NCBI GenBank assembly: GCA_001874305.1
Contig: MPCU01000003.1
Location: 186,001-250,000, forward strand
From: Bacteriovorax sp. MedPE-SWde
Lineage (GTDB): Bacteria; Bdellovibrionota; Bacteriovoracia; Bacteriovoracales; Bacteriovoracaceae
Length of the DNA: 64,000 nucleotides
Reading direction: 5' to 3'
The first letter of the stretch is position 1. Each line of letters begins with the position of its first letter. Made by a program: the position numbers and the translations under genes. Shown here in pieces: positions 36,065 to 44,855 of the stretch. The notes beneath the pieces were generated by a model. It was not told where the DNA came from and did no database searches. It saw only the letters and a list, made by a program, of their open reading frames with translations.

Positions 36065-36613
36065 CTATTCAAAATACATAAAGATACTCATATCCTCTTC
36101 ACAATATTGTTGAACATAACTTCCCTGTACTTCTGGTGCAGTGAAAGTTATTTGTCGACATGATTTCCCATCTACTTCTACAACTTCAACTTCTTCAGTA
36201 AAGAAGTCTTCACATCTTTGGTTAGCATGTGGAAAAGAAGGGCGACCACTTAGTGACGACTTTCTTACAAGTTGGTTTGTCCCTCTGACAGATGTTACTA
36301 GGTGAGGGTGTCTCGCTGGCATATTTTGAATTTCATCTTTAGTAAACTTCTTAGAAATATATCCAACTTCCATATAGCGTGATTCACCATTACAAACATC
36401 ATCAAGATACTTTGTTTTTTGTTTTTGAAAAACTTCTGCACAATTAACGGGAGCTCTTTTCTTTGTTTTAGATTTTCCTGTTAGCTTTCTTTTCATCTCA
36501 ATATTAAAGAGAATCTTTTGGCCAAGGGTCATATCTTTTAGGCCCATTGCTTGAACATTAGTAAATGCTAGCGTTGAAATAGATAGTGCTAAAAATAGAA
36601 TAAAGTTTTTCAT
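36065..36613 (-). CDS. exported cysteine-containing protein, unknown function
   Basis: A 182-residue protein with a Sec signal peptide ending near NVQA (residue 22). The mature part holds six Cys, an Arg/Lys-rich linker (~45-55), and a C-terminal domain of Glu/Val-rich strands. I do not recognise a family. Cysteine number suggests disulfides formed in the periplasm. It stands alone between mtaB and the divergent secretin-N-like gene, with a clean AGGGAG site before the ATG. Confidence 0.6.
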   Translation of the reverse strand: MKNFILFLALSISTLAFTNVQAMGLKDMTLGQKILFNIEMKRKLTGKSKTKKRAPVNCAEVFQKQKTKYLDDVCNGESRYMEVGYISKKFTKDEIQNMPARHPHLVTSVRGTNQLVRKSSLSGRPSFPHANQRCEDFFTEEVEVVEVDGKSCRQITFTAPEVQGSYVQQYCEEDMSIFMYFE

Positions 36614-36707
36614 AATTTTCTCCCTACCTCTTAATATGCCAGAAATATGCCAAATGAAGCACCTTATATCAACTAGTTATACCGTGGGAATATGTTCAAA
36701 AAGTTTA

Positions 36708-36740
36708 CAGTGACCTGACATTCTTTGACAGAGACCTGAC
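36708..36740. repeat. direct repeat with 21-bp period, possible operator
   Basis: CAGTGACCTGAC (36708-36719) and CAGAGACCTGAC (36729-36740) match in 11 of 12 positions and start exactly 21 bp apart, two helical turns. They lie in the 195-bp divergent region between two secreted-protein genes, ~70 bp before the + strand start. This is typical of paired binding sites on one DNA face. Confidence 0.5.
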
Positions 36741-36808
36741 TACTTGATGACTAAATTTACTTTAGGCCTTGTTAATCTTGTTTTCGAAGCAGTCACAAGG
36801 AGATCAAA

Positions 36809-37489
36809 ATGCTTAAGCCTTTATTATTTTCAATCACTCTAATTCCAGCGATTGCTATTGCTAAACCAGACCTTTCAAAGAGGAATGTATGTAAGTCCCT
36901 AAAGAGCTGTTCAAAAGTTGCAAGTAGAGTTTTAGATCAGAAGTATTTTTATTCAGGAGATCTAAAAGGAAGTGTTGAACTTAGTAAAGGCCTTGTTCTT
37001 AACAAAGATAATGCAGAAGAATTATTCACAGACTTCTTAAATATGCATGGATACACACGCGTAGAAGTTGAAAGTGGAGTTTATAAAATTATTAAAGCTA
37101 GAGATATTAGATACACACCGACGAAGATAATTCGTTACACGGCTAGTGAGCCTCACAATATACCGGATCTTTCAGACTATTATATGGCAACATTTAAGCT
37201 AAAAAATCCAGAAAACGCGCGAGGGATCTCTCGCTCCTTTAGGCCCTTCATGTCACGCTACGGTAGAATTATCGAAGTGAGATCAAGTGGGGGACTTATC
37301 ATTCAAGATACCGGTAAAAATTTGAGGAGGCTTGCTAGTCTCATTAATGAAATGGACACACCTATTACAGATGATATGCGTGAAGAGCGCAAAGTTCGAG
37401 CAAGCAGGCGACATGAAATTGAGCTAATGCACGCATCGAGTTGTTCTAACAAAGGAGCCCATAACCATCGAGAATTAAGGCGAAAGTAA
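36809..37489 (+). CDS. exported protein resembling secretin N-domains (GspD N0/N1-like), no pore domain
   Basis: 226 residues with a signal peptide (cleavage near AIA-K, residue 18). Residues ~70-100 (FTDFLNMHGYTRVEVESGVYKIIKARDIRY) look like the end of an N0 domain, and ~125-190 (ATFKLKNPENARGISRSFRPFMSRYG...LIIQDTGKNLRRLASLINEMD) like an N1/NolW domain. The chain then ends in a basic, His-rich tail with no secretin beta barrel. So it could not form an outer-membrane pore but could bind or plug a secretin periplasmic ring. Assigned by eye; no secretion genes adjoin. Confidence 0.55.
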   Translation: MLKPLLFSITLIPAIAIAKPDLSKRNVCKSLKSCSKVASRVLDQKYFYSGDLKGSVELSKGLVLNKDNAEELFTDFLNMHGYTRVEVESGVYKIIKARDIRYTPTKIIRYTASEPHNIPDLSDYYMATFKLKNPENARGISRSFRPFMSRYGRIIEVRSSGGLIIQDTGKNLRRLASLINEMDTPITDDMREERKVRASRRHEIELMHASSCSNKGAHNHRELRRK

Positions 37490-37528
37490 GAGTTTTAACT
37501 AAATGAATAACTGGAATGAGGCGATAAT

Positions 37529-37810
37529 ATGTTTACTATCAAACTATCAAGGGGGCTTATCTTGAAACTGATTATCGCTTCATTTCTTACTGTTTTTACA
37601 TTTACTTCCTTTGCTATGGAAGCAGGCCCAAAGGATATCGATAAAATGGGTGAAGCCTTAGTTAAAAGTGGAATGATTAAAAAAGCGGATCTTCCAGCAT
37701 TAAAAAAGAAGATGCAAGGTATTAGTCCTGAGCAGTGGAAACAAATAAATGGAATGGTCAAGAAGATGGGAAATGATCCTGCAATGATGAAGAAGCTTCA
37801 AGGGAAATAA
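37529..37810 (+). CDS. small exported protein, unknown function
   Basis: 93 residues with a Sec signal peptide (TSFA-M) and a small, Lys/Met-rich helical mature part. The ATG at 37529 has GAGG seven bases upstream; an in-frame TTG at 37562 with GGGGG six bases upstream would give a tidier, shorter signal peptide, so the start is uncertain. The last codons and stop form part of a 10-bp hairpin. It lies 39 nt after the secretin-N-like gene on the same strand, so they may be co-transcribed. Confidence 0.55.
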   Translation: MFTIKLSRGLILKLIIASFLTVFTFTSFAMEAGPKDIDKMGEALVKSGMIKKADLPALKKKMQGISPEQWKQINGMVKKMGNDPAMMKKLQGK

Positions 37811-37830
37811 ACTTGAAGCTTATACTTTTA
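37793..37830 (+). terminator. hairpin overlapping a stop codon, shared terminator of convergent genes
   Basis: AAGCTTCAAG (37793-37802) pairs perfectly with CTTGAAGCTT (37812-37821); the TAA stop is in the 9-nt loop; ATACTTTTA follows. The convergent trxC stop is a few bases beyond, so it may serve both directions. Confidence 0.55.
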
Positions 37831-38256
37831 GATTCTTGAAGAAACCCATTGTCTTAGTTGATCATAATTTAATGCACCTGAAACACTATCTACAACTTTA
37901 CTATCTTTAATAAGAACAGTTGCTGGAATCCCTCTTATTCCTAAACGAGCAGAAAGGTCTTGCTCCTTTTCAGTATTTACTTTTAAGAATTGAACTCTAT
38001 CTCCAAACTCTTTTGAAACCATTTGAAACGTTGGTCCATATTGCTGACATGGTCCACACCATTCGGCCCAGAAATCTACCAGGATTGGATCTTTTGAATT
38101 TCTAAGAATTTTATCAAAGCCTTCTGTTGTTATTTCTTGAACTAAGTCGTGCAAGTTAAACTCTGTTTGGCACTTTCCACATATGGGTGCCTTCTCTTGA
38201 GCGTCTGATGGATTGATTCTATTTACTGCTGAACACGAATGACAAAAACAAAGCAT
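37828..38256 (-). CDS. trxC: thioredoxin 2 (zinc-containing)
   Basis: A 142-residue TrxC. The N-terminal zinc module has CxxC pairs at Cys5/Cys8 and Cys26/Cys29, and the thioredoxin fold carries the active site WCGPC (Cys67, Cys70) plus the cis-Pro in GIPATVL. It reduces disulfides in the cytosol; the zinc form is often tied to oxidative stress (family knowledge). Not adjacent to oxyR in this window. Confidence 0.94.
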   Translation of the reverse strand: MLCFCHSCSAVNRINPSDAQEKAPICGKCQTEFNLHDLVQEITTEGFDKILRNSKDPILVDFWAEWCGPCQQYGPTFQMVSKEFGDRVQFLKVNTEKEQDLSARLGIRGIPATVLIKDSKVVDSVSGALNYDQLRQWVSSRI

Positions 38257-38288
38257 GATTTCTCCTTTGCCCTATTTTTAAACATAAG

Positions 38289-38314
38289 AAAGCCCTCGTC
38301 AATGAGGGCTTTTT
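38289..38314 (-). terminator. intrinsic terminator after the 44-residue lipoprotein gene
   Basis: A 9-bp perfect stem AAAGCCCTC/GAGGGCTTT (38289-38297, 38304-38312) with a 6-nt loop lies 14 nt after the stop on the minus strand; T-rich sequence follows. Confidence 0.7.
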
Positions 38315-38326
38315 AGAGAGAGAATC

Positions 38327-38461
38327 TTAACTATCTATCTGCGATGTATCTGTAATCGTAACTGGCGGAACTTCTGTTTTATCTGTTGTTTTATCCATCC
38401 CACCGCAAGCTAGTGCAGTGACAGTTAAGAGGATTGTGACAATAGCAGCAAAAATCTTCAT
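38327..38461 (-). CDS. very small lipoprotein (44 residues)
   Basis: Too short for a standard ORF screen but well supported. ATG at 38461 follows GGAG at good spacing; the translation begins with a basic/hydrophobic signal (KIFAAIVTILLTVTALAC), giving lipobox ALAC and a lipidated Cys19. The remaining ~25 residues are Asp/Thr/Lys-rich and unstructured. A terminator follows. Such tiny lipoproteins are common in outer membranes and often act as toxin-antitoxin-like 'entericidins' or as structural pieces; I cannot choose. Confidence 0.65.
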   Translation of the reverse strand: MKIFAAIVTILLTVTALACGGMDKTTDKTEVPPVTITDTSQIDS

Positions 38462-38514
38462 GATAGCTCCTTTAGACCATTATAGAATAGTTTTGGAGAC
38501 GAACGGGTTTTAGT

Positions 38515-38545
38515 TTAAAAAAAAAGACCTCTTTCGAGGCCTCTT
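38515..38545 (-). terminator. intrinsic terminator of purA
   Basis: Minus strand: AAGAGGCCTC, GAAA tetraloop, GAGGTCTTT with two G-U pairs, then a long T run. It starts right after the purA stop. Confidence 0.8.
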
Positions 38546-39817
38546 TTAATTAAAGTAATTTTTTAAGAATGTTATTTCACTTCTTTCTGGGCCGAAGGCT
38601 ATGATTCCAACAGGAACCCCAATCTCTTTTTCAATTAAAGAGATATAGTCTTTTAACTCCTGAGATTGTTCACCTTTGAAGTCATCGTTAAATGGCTTCA
38701 TATCCGTAAGGACAGGTTCAACTTGTGAAAGATCAATTCCTGGATATGAACAATTGATTTCTTTTCCTTCGTACTTATAAGAAGTACAAACTTTAAGTTC
38801 ATTCATACCGCTAAGGATATCAAGTTTTGTCAGAGCAATACTCGTGAGGTTTGAGGCCTTAACAGTGTACTTTAAAAGAGGGAGGTCAAGCCATCCACAT
38901 CTTCTCTTTCTTCCTGTCGTGGCACCAAATTCACCACCCTTAGTTTGTATCTCTTCACCTACAGTATCAAAAAGTTCTGTAGGAAAAGGGCCCTCTCCAA
39001 CTCTTGTTGTATAGGCCTTCGTGATTCCTAGAACTTCTTCAACACTTCCTCCTGGAAGTCCTGCACCAGTGTAAACACCACCAACAGAAGTATTAGAAGA
39101 AGTAACGAATGGATATGATCCGTAATCAATATCTAAGAGAACTCCTTGAGCTCCTTCAAATAGAAATTTCTTATTCTTGATTTTACACTCATCTAAGAAG
39201 CTAAATGTGTCACAAATAAATGGGGCCACAGACTTTCCAAGTTCAAATAATCTCTTCGCTTCTTCTTCAGCTGTTGGATAATCACATTCATAAAGATTCT
39301 TAAAAAGAGATTCTTTTTCAATGAGGTTAGCCTGAAGCTTAGTTAAAAGAGTTTCATAATTAAGAAGATCTTTTAACTTAATCCCTTTTCTACTTATTTT
39401 ATCTTCATAAGCTGGCCCAATTCCTTTACCTGTTGTTCCAATCTTTATTGGACCCTTGGCTTCCCTTTGACCATCAAGGAGTCTGTTATAATATGTAATA
39501 ACAGATGCATTCCCTGAAATCTTTAACCTTTCAGGAGTAACATTAATTCCTGAATCTTTAACAGTTTGTAGTTCAACTCCAAATGCTTCTGGGTCAAATA
39601 CAACTCCGTGTCCGATAACTGATGTACAATGATCATGGAGAATTCCAGATGGAATTAAATGAAGAACAATTTTCTTCTCTCCAACAATAATAGTGTGACC
39701 GGCGTTATTTCCACCTTGGTAGCGAACTACCACGTCACATTTTAATCCAAGAAGGTCAGTGATTTTACCTTTACCTTCGTCTCCCCATTGAGAACCAATT
39801 ATGGCCAGTGATTTCAT
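38546..39817 (-). CDS. purA: adenylosuccinate synthetase
   Basis: Joins IMP and aspartate using GTP, the first step from IMP to AMP. The N-terminal GTP/IMP loop GSQWGDEGKGK is intact, followed by GGNNAGHT and GTTGKGIGP, and the C-terminal GRKRRCGWLDL; 423 residues is typical. It overlaps the serA-like gene by 1 nt and ends at a strong terminator, so serA-purA form one operon. Confidence 0.97.
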   Translation of the reverse strand: MKSLAIIGSQWGDEGKGKITDLLGLKCDVVVRYQGGNNAGHTIIVGEKKIVLHLIPSGILHDHCTSVIGHGVVFDPEAFGVELQTVKDSGINVTPERLKISGNASVITYYNRLLDGQREAKGPIKIGTTGKGIGPAYEDKISRKGIKLKDLLNYETLLTKLQANLIEKESLFKNLYECDYPTAEEEAKRLFELGKSVAPFICDTFSFLDECKIKNKKFLFEGAQGVLLDIDYGSYPFVTSSNTSVGGVYTGAGLPGGSVEEVLGITKAYTTRVGEGPFPTELFDTVGEEIQTKGGEFGATTGRKRRCGWLDLPLLKYTVKASNLTSIALTKLDILSGMNELKVCTSYKYEGKEINCSYPGIDLSQVEPVLTDMKPFNDDFKGEQSQELKDYISLIEKEIGVPVGIIAFGPERSEITFLKNYFN

Positions 39818-40764
39818 TACGCTCTTACCTCGTTAAGTAGATTGTTATTGATAAAGAATTCTTTAAGTTGATCAACTGCCATTTGTCCGACCCTTAGCTG
39901 TGCTTCTTCTGTTGCAGCACCTAAGTGTGGTGTGAGAACGATATTATCGAGTTCTCTTAATTTACTATCTTTTTCAAGAGGCTCCGTTGCGAAAACATCA
40001 AAACCTGCTCCTCGAATTTTTCCTGCTTTTAGAGTTTCATAAACTGCATCTTCATCAGCTATTCCACCTCTTGCTGCATTTACAAGAATTGCATGTGGTT
40101 GCATTTTTGAAAGTAGATCTTTTGAGATAAGACCTCTTGTTGCATCCATTAGTGGTGTATGAATTGTGATGATGTCACATTCAGAAAAAATCTGCTCGAT
40201 TGAGTCTGCTTTCTTGCAGTAGCTCATGTCGCTTGATTCACATGATGGATCAAAGAAGAGTACCTCTGGATCAAAACCAGCAAGTCTCTTTGCTACGATT
40301 TTTCCAATTTGTCCAAAGCCAACGATTCCAACTTTCTTATTAGCAAGCTCGTTTCCTGTGAACTTAGACTTATCCCAGCCGCCATTCTTCATTGTAGCAT
40401 TGGCAGCAGCTGTCTTTCTTAGAACAGTCATCATTAAAGCGATGGCATGCTCTGCAGCTGAATTATTATTTGCACCAGGAGTGTTAGAAACTCTAACGTC
40501 TCTGTTTTGGCACTCAAGTTTATCTATATTGTCCGTTCCTGCACCAGCTCTAATTACATATTTAAGATTAGGAGCAAGGTTTAGGTACTCTTCCTTAACT
40601 GTTGTAGACGATCTAATAACAAGGGCACTTGCCTTTGGTAGAAGTTCTTTTACTTGGTCTTGGTTTAATTTTGCTTCAGGATGAACATCAAATTCAGAAA
40701 CAGCTTGAAGAGTTTCAAAGATTGATTTGTCCATACCGTCACATACTACGATAAATGGTTTCAA
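39817..40764 (-). CDS. serA: D-3-phosphoglycerate dehydrogenase-like protein (no ACT domain)
   Basis: A 315-residue D-2-hydroxyacid dehydrogenase. It has the Rossmann GFGQIGKIVAKRL, the catalytic Arg in NAARGG, Glu in FATEPLE, and the His in LTPHLGAA. The start MKPFIVVCDGMDK resembles SerA enzymes. It lacks the C-terminal ACT/ASB domain, so serine feedback is not expected. A TTG at 40794 extends the ORF by 10 residues, but GGGAG lies 7 bases before the TTG at 40764, which also fits the family start. A -10-like TATAAT (40799-40804) lies on this strand. Confidence 0.85.
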   Translation of the reverse strand: MKPFIVVCDGMDKSIFETLQAVSEFDVHPEAKLNQDQVKELLPKASALVIRSSTTVKEEYLNLAPNLKYVIRAGAGTDNIDKLECQNRDVRVSNTPGANNNSAAEHAIALMMTVLRKTAAANATMKNGGWDKSKFTGNELANKKVGIVGFGQIGKIVAKRLAGFDPEVLFFDPSCESSDMSYCKKADSIEQIFSECDIITIHTPLMDATRGLISKDLLSKMQPHAILVNAARGGIADEDAVYETLKAGKIRGAGFDVFATEPLEKDSKLRELDNIVLTPHLGAATEEAQLRVGQMAVDQLKEFFINNNLLNEVRA

Positions 40765-40803
40765 GGTGGGTCTCCCGTGTGATAAATTAGACAAGAAAAT
40801 TAT

Positions 40804-41478
40804 ATGCTTAGCCTAAGGACATGTAACGTGGAAAATGAGTTAATTAAATCTTTTTTTGGTGATTCTGAGCGTCTATTTATACGTCAAGTCAAAGAGTGGG
40901 GAGAGATCCTTATCGGCCTTGAGGGGAAGAATAAATATGAAGTATTGGATGAGTCTGGTCAAAGAGTTGGATTTATTCATGAACGTGGTTCGGGTATTGT
41001 TCAATATTTGAAAAGAATCTTTCTCAAAAGACACAGACCTTTAATTGTTGATGTTTTTAATAAGGATTCTCAAAAGGTTCTCGAGTTGAGAAGACCGTTT
41101 TATTGGTTCTTCTCTGATTTAAGTATTCACTTATCAGAAAGTGGAAAAAAAGTTGGTAGCGTTGATCAAAGATTTTCATTCTTTAGAAAGAAATACTCTC
41201 TAAATGATAGCTATGATAAAGAGTTTGCGACAATAGATTCGGGATTCTTTAATTTTTTTAATTTTGAGATCAACTCTATAGAAGGTAGAAAGCTTGGACA
41301 TATAAAGAAGAAGTGGGGGAATCTCTTAAAAGAGTTCTTCACTGATGCTGATACTTTTGGTGTTGACCTATCTCGTGAACTGGAGATTAATGATAAGGCG
41401 ATAGTCTTTTCAACTTCAATAATTGTCGATCTGGATCACTTTGAAAATAATAACTCTAAGATAAGCTTCTTTGATTAA
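40804..41478 (+). CDS. phospholipid scramblase-family protein
   Basis: A 224-residue protein with the scramblase/LURP-type beta-barrel pattern: LFIRQVKEWGEIL, repeated 'Y-E-V-L-D-E-S-G-Q-R-V-G' and 'PLIVDVFNKDSQKVLELRRPFYWFF' style strands, then GKKVGSVDQRFSFFRKKY. Bacterial members have no proven lipid-flipping role; eukaryotic ones are Ca2+-linked. No signal peptide or end helix is clear. The ATG at 40804 lacks a ribosome site; a GTG at 40828 has AAGGA nine bases before and may be the true start. It is divergent from serA. Confidence 0.6.
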   Translation: MLSLRTCNVENELIKSFFGDSERLFIRQVKEWGEILIGLEGKNKYEVLDESGQRVGFIHERGSGIVQYLKRIFLKRHRPLIVDVFNKDSQKVLELRRPFYWFFSDLSIHLSESGKKVGSVDQRFSFFRKKYSLNDSYDKEFATIDSGFFNFFNFEINSIEGRKLGHIKKKWGNLLKEFFTDADTFGVDLSRELEINDKAIVFSTSIIVDLDHFENNNSKISFFD

Positions 41479-41484
41479 GCTTTA

Positions 41485-42057
41485 TTAGTTACAGCAGCCT
41501 TTTTGTAATTTGAAAGCATTGCCAAAATGAGACGTAAGGTTTCCTAGGATATTTTCATCTAGTTCAAGTGATCTATATTTGATACCTGTAAGATCAAAAA
41601 TTCTCTTAGAGATTCTATTTGATTCTGTACCGTCATGCTTGTCTTGAAGATAGACAATTTCACTTACCTTAGATGAGGCAAGAAGCTTGGCACATTCGTG
41701 ACAAGGAAATAAAGTCACGTAACAAGTTGCACCTTTTAGTGGCCTTGTTGAGTGAAGGATCGCATTAGCCTCCGCGTGAACTACATAACCATATTTTTGA
41801 AATTCAAGAGAGACTGAAGGGTCCTTTCCCCAAGGGAGTTTGTCTTCGTCAATTCCTGCAACAAATCCATTATATCCAAAAGTAATTTGGTGATTATTTT
41901 GATCTACAAATACGCACCCAACTTTCGTCGCTGGATCCTTACTTTTAAAACTTGCCATGATGGCCTGAAGCATGAAATATTCGTCCCAGTTCACAGGTGA
42001 CTGAGTTGGTACAAAATTTACTTGAGCTTCTTTAGTTTCATTAATGTCTTTATTCAT
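41485..42057 (-). CDS. comEB: dCMP deaminase (ComEB-like)
   Basis: A zinc-dependent deaminase of deoxycytidylate feeding dUMP/dTTP synthesis. Metal ligands and catalytic Glu are visible: His94 and Glu96 (HAEANAI), Cys119 and Cys122 (PCHEC). DPATKVGCV and GYNGFVAG are typical of the dCMP deaminase group. The C-terminus ends in paired Cys (KGCCN). Only 11 bp separate its start from the divergent gene at 42069, so promoters must lie inside coding DNA. Confidence 0.9.
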   Translation of the reverse strand: MNKDINETKEAQVNFVPTQSPVNWDEYFMLQAIMASFKSKDPATKVGCVFVDQNNHQITFGYNGFVAGIDEDKLPWGKDPSVSLEFQKYGYVVHAEANAILHSTRPLKGATCYVTLFPCHECAKLLASSKVSEIVYLQDKHDGTESNRISKRIFDLTGIKYRSLELDENILGNLTSHFGNAFKLQKGCCN

Positions 42058-42068
42058 AGGCCCAAGAT

Positions 42069-42647
42069 ATGAAATTCGTTGGTAATTGGCAAAAAAAAAT
42101 AGCTTACATTCTTCTTATTACCCTATTAATAGGTAGTTACAATTACTTGTCTTCAAAGGAAGAAGGCGGAGATACTCAAGTACAACTTAGTAAGTCGTCT
42201 GCTTCAGCTATAAAGATAGATAAAATGAATCAAGAAGAGGTAATGCCTCAAAGCGTTAGGGATTGCGTTCTGAGCGAAGCTCCACAGGTGTCGAGGCTTT
42301 TGGCAAAGCTTGATACGGCGCTACCTGCCTGGCAGAACCTTCACTTTAAAAAAGAGGGAGAGGTATTTAGACTTAGGGAATTCAACGATGATGGACCCAA
42401 TGGTGACGTGAGAAAATTAATTCTCTATAAAGAGGACAGCGAAGGCTTTGCAGATATTCAGCAAATTTGGACAACTGGTGACTTTGATTCCATTAGTAAG
42501 AACCTTCTTAAAAATACTGAACTCATACACAAAGAAGTGGCGATTTCCTTAACTGAAGGAAAACACTCAGTCTTCTTTGAAGCAATAAATTCTCAACCCA
42601 AGCGTTTACTTGTCAACAATATCAGTATGTTAGAAAGCTGTTTTTAG
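42069..42647 (+). CDS. membrane-anchored or exported protein, unknown function
   Basis: 192 residues with a hydrophobic N-terminal helix (IAYILLITLLIGSYNYL, residues ~11-27) after basic residues, acting as a signal anchor. The rest is a soluble, mixed-charge domain with two Cys, which may pair. I do not recognise it. It shares an 11-bp divergent gap with the dCMP deaminase gene and has only a weak ribosome site, inside that gene's first codons. Confidence 0.55.
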   Translation: MKFVGNWQKKIAYILLITLLIGSYNYLSSKEEGGDTQVQLSKSSASAIKIDKMNQEEVMPQSVRDCVLSEAPQVSRLLAKLDTALPAWQNLHFKKEGEVFRLREFNDDGPNGDVRKLILYKEDSEGFADIQQIWTTGDFDSISKNLLKNTELIHKEVAISLTEGKHSVFFEAINSQPKRLLVNNISMLESCF

Positions 42648-42716
42648 TAACAAAATTTACTTATATTTCCCTACAGTTCTACCGTTAAGATAAATGGTGC
42701 AAATGGGGAAATTAAT

Positions 42717-44759
42717 ATGAAACTTTGGAAAAAACTATCTTTGAAACAAAAGACTGCGATCTCACTCGGGACAGTCTTCTGTATTATGACCATTTCTTTT
42801 ACTGGAAGTATTATCGGTACAAAGAAAATGGCGTCAGACTACGATCATCTCATTCATACAGAGATGGAAATGTTGGAAACTCTGAAAAATGTAAATATCA
42901 ATATGCTTCTTGCTCGTCGCTATGAAAAGGATTTCTTCTTAACAAATAAGAAGAGCTATCTTGAAAAACATAAGAAAGTGATTGTGAATCTTAACGGGAA
43001 AATAAATTCTCTAAAGGGAATGAACGCTGATATTGTTACTAATGAGGATGTTGCAAGCCTACTTACTTCAGCCGCTAATTATAATAAGGGTTTCTTATCT
43101 GCAGTAAATACAGTGAGGCTTGAAGGTGATTCTAAAACTGGTTTTAGAGGTGATCTCAGAAAGGTTGCCCATAAGCTGGAAGGACTTATTAAGAAGCATT
43201 CATTAGGACCTGAGGCAACTGTTCAACTTCTCATGCTTAGAAGACATGAAAAAGATTATCTTCTAAGAAGAACGGAGAAGTATCTTAATAAAGTTAATAA
43301 ACGTCTTGTTACATTTAAGGAAACGACAATGGAGTTGACTGAAGATGGTGCAGCTCTTGCGAACTTTGAAAAGAACTTTACGACTTACAAAGCAGGTATG
43401 AAAGGGATATACGATAACGACATTGCGAGAAAGAACTTTATCAAGGGATTTAAGAAAGATGTTCATCGTGTTGAAGAGATTACTAAGAAAGATATAAAGC
43501 TACTTTCAACTAATATTGAAGGCTTTGTTCAAGGACATAATGAGTTTACTAGAGTTGCGATAATGGCAATGTCTATATTTGCAGTCGTTAGTTTAGCAAT
43601 TTTATTATTTGTAACTATTTACTACTTTAATATTTCAAGTGTTATCTCAAAGCTTACAGCGAGTCTTAAAACTACTTCAGGTGAAACGACAGAGGGAAGT
43701 CATGAGCTTAAAGAAACTGCAGATGGACTATCATCTTCAGTCTCTCAGCAGTCTGCGGCAATCCTTGAAACAGTTTCAACACTAGATGAAATAAAAGAGA
43801 TGATGAAGAGAAGTGTTGAAAATGCAAGCTTCTCGGAAGATAAGGCCTCTGAAAGTCATGGTGTTGCTTCTGAGGGGAAAATGGCGGTTGCTGAAGTAAT
43901 GAAGGCAATTGGTGAAATTAGTGACTGTAATGGGGATATTACAATCCAAATGGAAAAGACCTCTAGTGAGCTAGAACAAATTGTTCAAGTTATTAAAGAG
44001 ATCTCAGATAAAACGAAAGTTATTAATGATATTGTTTTCCAGACAAAACTACTTTCTTTTAACGCTTCTGTTGAAGCCGCGAGAGCAGGTGAACATGGTA
44101 AAGGCTTTGCAGTTGTTGCTGAAGAAGTTGGAAACTTGGCGACGATGTCAGGTAATGCTTCTAAAGAAATTGAAGATCTACTTTCAAATAGTGTTAATAG
44201 AGTTGAAGCAATTGTAACTGATTCAAAGTCAGCGGTTGGAAGACTTGTTGATACTGCAAAAGGTAAAACTGAGTACGGTGTTGAAACAGCTAATAAATGT
44301 AACGAAGTACTTGATAGTGTTGTTAATAATGTTGCTCATGTAAAAGATTTGATGAGAGAAATTTCAGGTGCTGCAAGTGAACAAGCGACTGGAGTCGAAA
44401 ATATTTCTCAAGCTATGAATGAGTTAGATGAATCAACACACTTAAATACAAACCTTGCCAATAATACAGCTGTAAACTCAGCTCAAATGGCAAAGCAAGC
44501 AAATGATTTAGATGATATTGTTAATTCTTTAGAAGGAATTATTAATGGTATTAAGAATTCAGCAATACAAAAGAATATCTCTAATGTAATTGATCTTGGA
44601 AAGGAGAAGCAGAAGAGGTCTAGTGAGGACTCTGTTAAGAGTGATGAGCCTCTTGGAAGTACACCGACAAGTGGTGATATTCCTGAAGCTCAAATGGTTG
44701 TAGGAAGCTCTGTTCCAGATCTTCCATCACGTGACGATGACCGATTTGAAGATGTATGA
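42717..44759 (+). CDS. methyl-accepting chemotaxis protein with HBM-like sensor
   Basis: A 680-residue transmembrane chemoreceptor. TM1 is near residues 15-33; the periplasmic part (~35-275) is all-helical, with two similar segments ([21 protein letters not shown] and [22 protein letters not shown], cited separately), the helical bimodular (HBM) pattern. TM2 is near 278-305. No clear HAMP follows; the chain goes straight into the signalling coiled coil. The tip has [19 protein letters not shown] and [13 protein letters not shown], so it should couple to CheA/CheW. The C-terminal tail is long and acidic, with no CheR-binding pentapeptide. A strong terminator follows. Confidence 0.9.
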   Translation: MKLWKKLSLKQKTAISLGTVFCIMTISFTGSIIGTKKMASDYDHLIHTEMEMLETLKNVNINMLLARRYEKDFFLTNKKSYLEKHKKVIVNLNGKINSLKGMNADIVTNEDVASLLTSAANYNKGFLSAVNTVRLEGDSKTGFRGDLRKVAHKLEGLIKKHSLGPEATVQLLMLRRHEKDYLLRRTEKYLNKVNKRLVTFKETTMELTEDGAALANFEKNFTTYKAGMKGIYDNDIARKNFIKGFKKDVHRVEEITKKDIKLLSTNIEGFVQGHNEFTRVAIMAMSIFAVVSLAILLFVTIYYFNISSVISKLTASLKTTSGETTEGSHELKETADGLSSSVSQQSAAILETVSTLDEIKEMMKRSVENASFSEDKASESHGVASEGKMAVAEVMKAIGEISDCNGDITIQMEKTSSELEQIVQVIKEISDKTKVINDIVFQTKLLSFNASVEAARAGEHGKGFAVVAEEVGNLATMSGNASKEIEDLLSNSVNRVEAIVTDSKSAVGRLVDTAKGKTEYGVETANKCNEVLDSVVNNVAHVKDLMREISGAASEQATGVENISQAMNELDESTHLNTNLANNTAVNSAQMAKQANDLDDIVNSLEGIINGIKNSAIQKNISNVIDLGKEKQKRSSEDSVKSDEPLGSTPTSGDIPEAQMVVGSSVPDLPSRDDDRFEDV

Positions 44760-44784
44760 TTAAAAGAAAATAAATAATCAAACT

Positions 44785-44813
44785 AGGGCCGGATCTTTCT
44801 GGCCCTTTTTTTT
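44785..44813 (+). terminator. intrinsic terminator of the chemoreceptor gene
   Basis: GGGCC (44786-44790) pairs with GGCCC (44801-44805), with further inner pairing, followed by eight T. It is 25 nt after the stop codon. Confidence 0.85.
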
Positions 44814-44855
44814 ACACTTCTTGTCATCCTAGAGAGAGAAGTGCAAACTATATAA

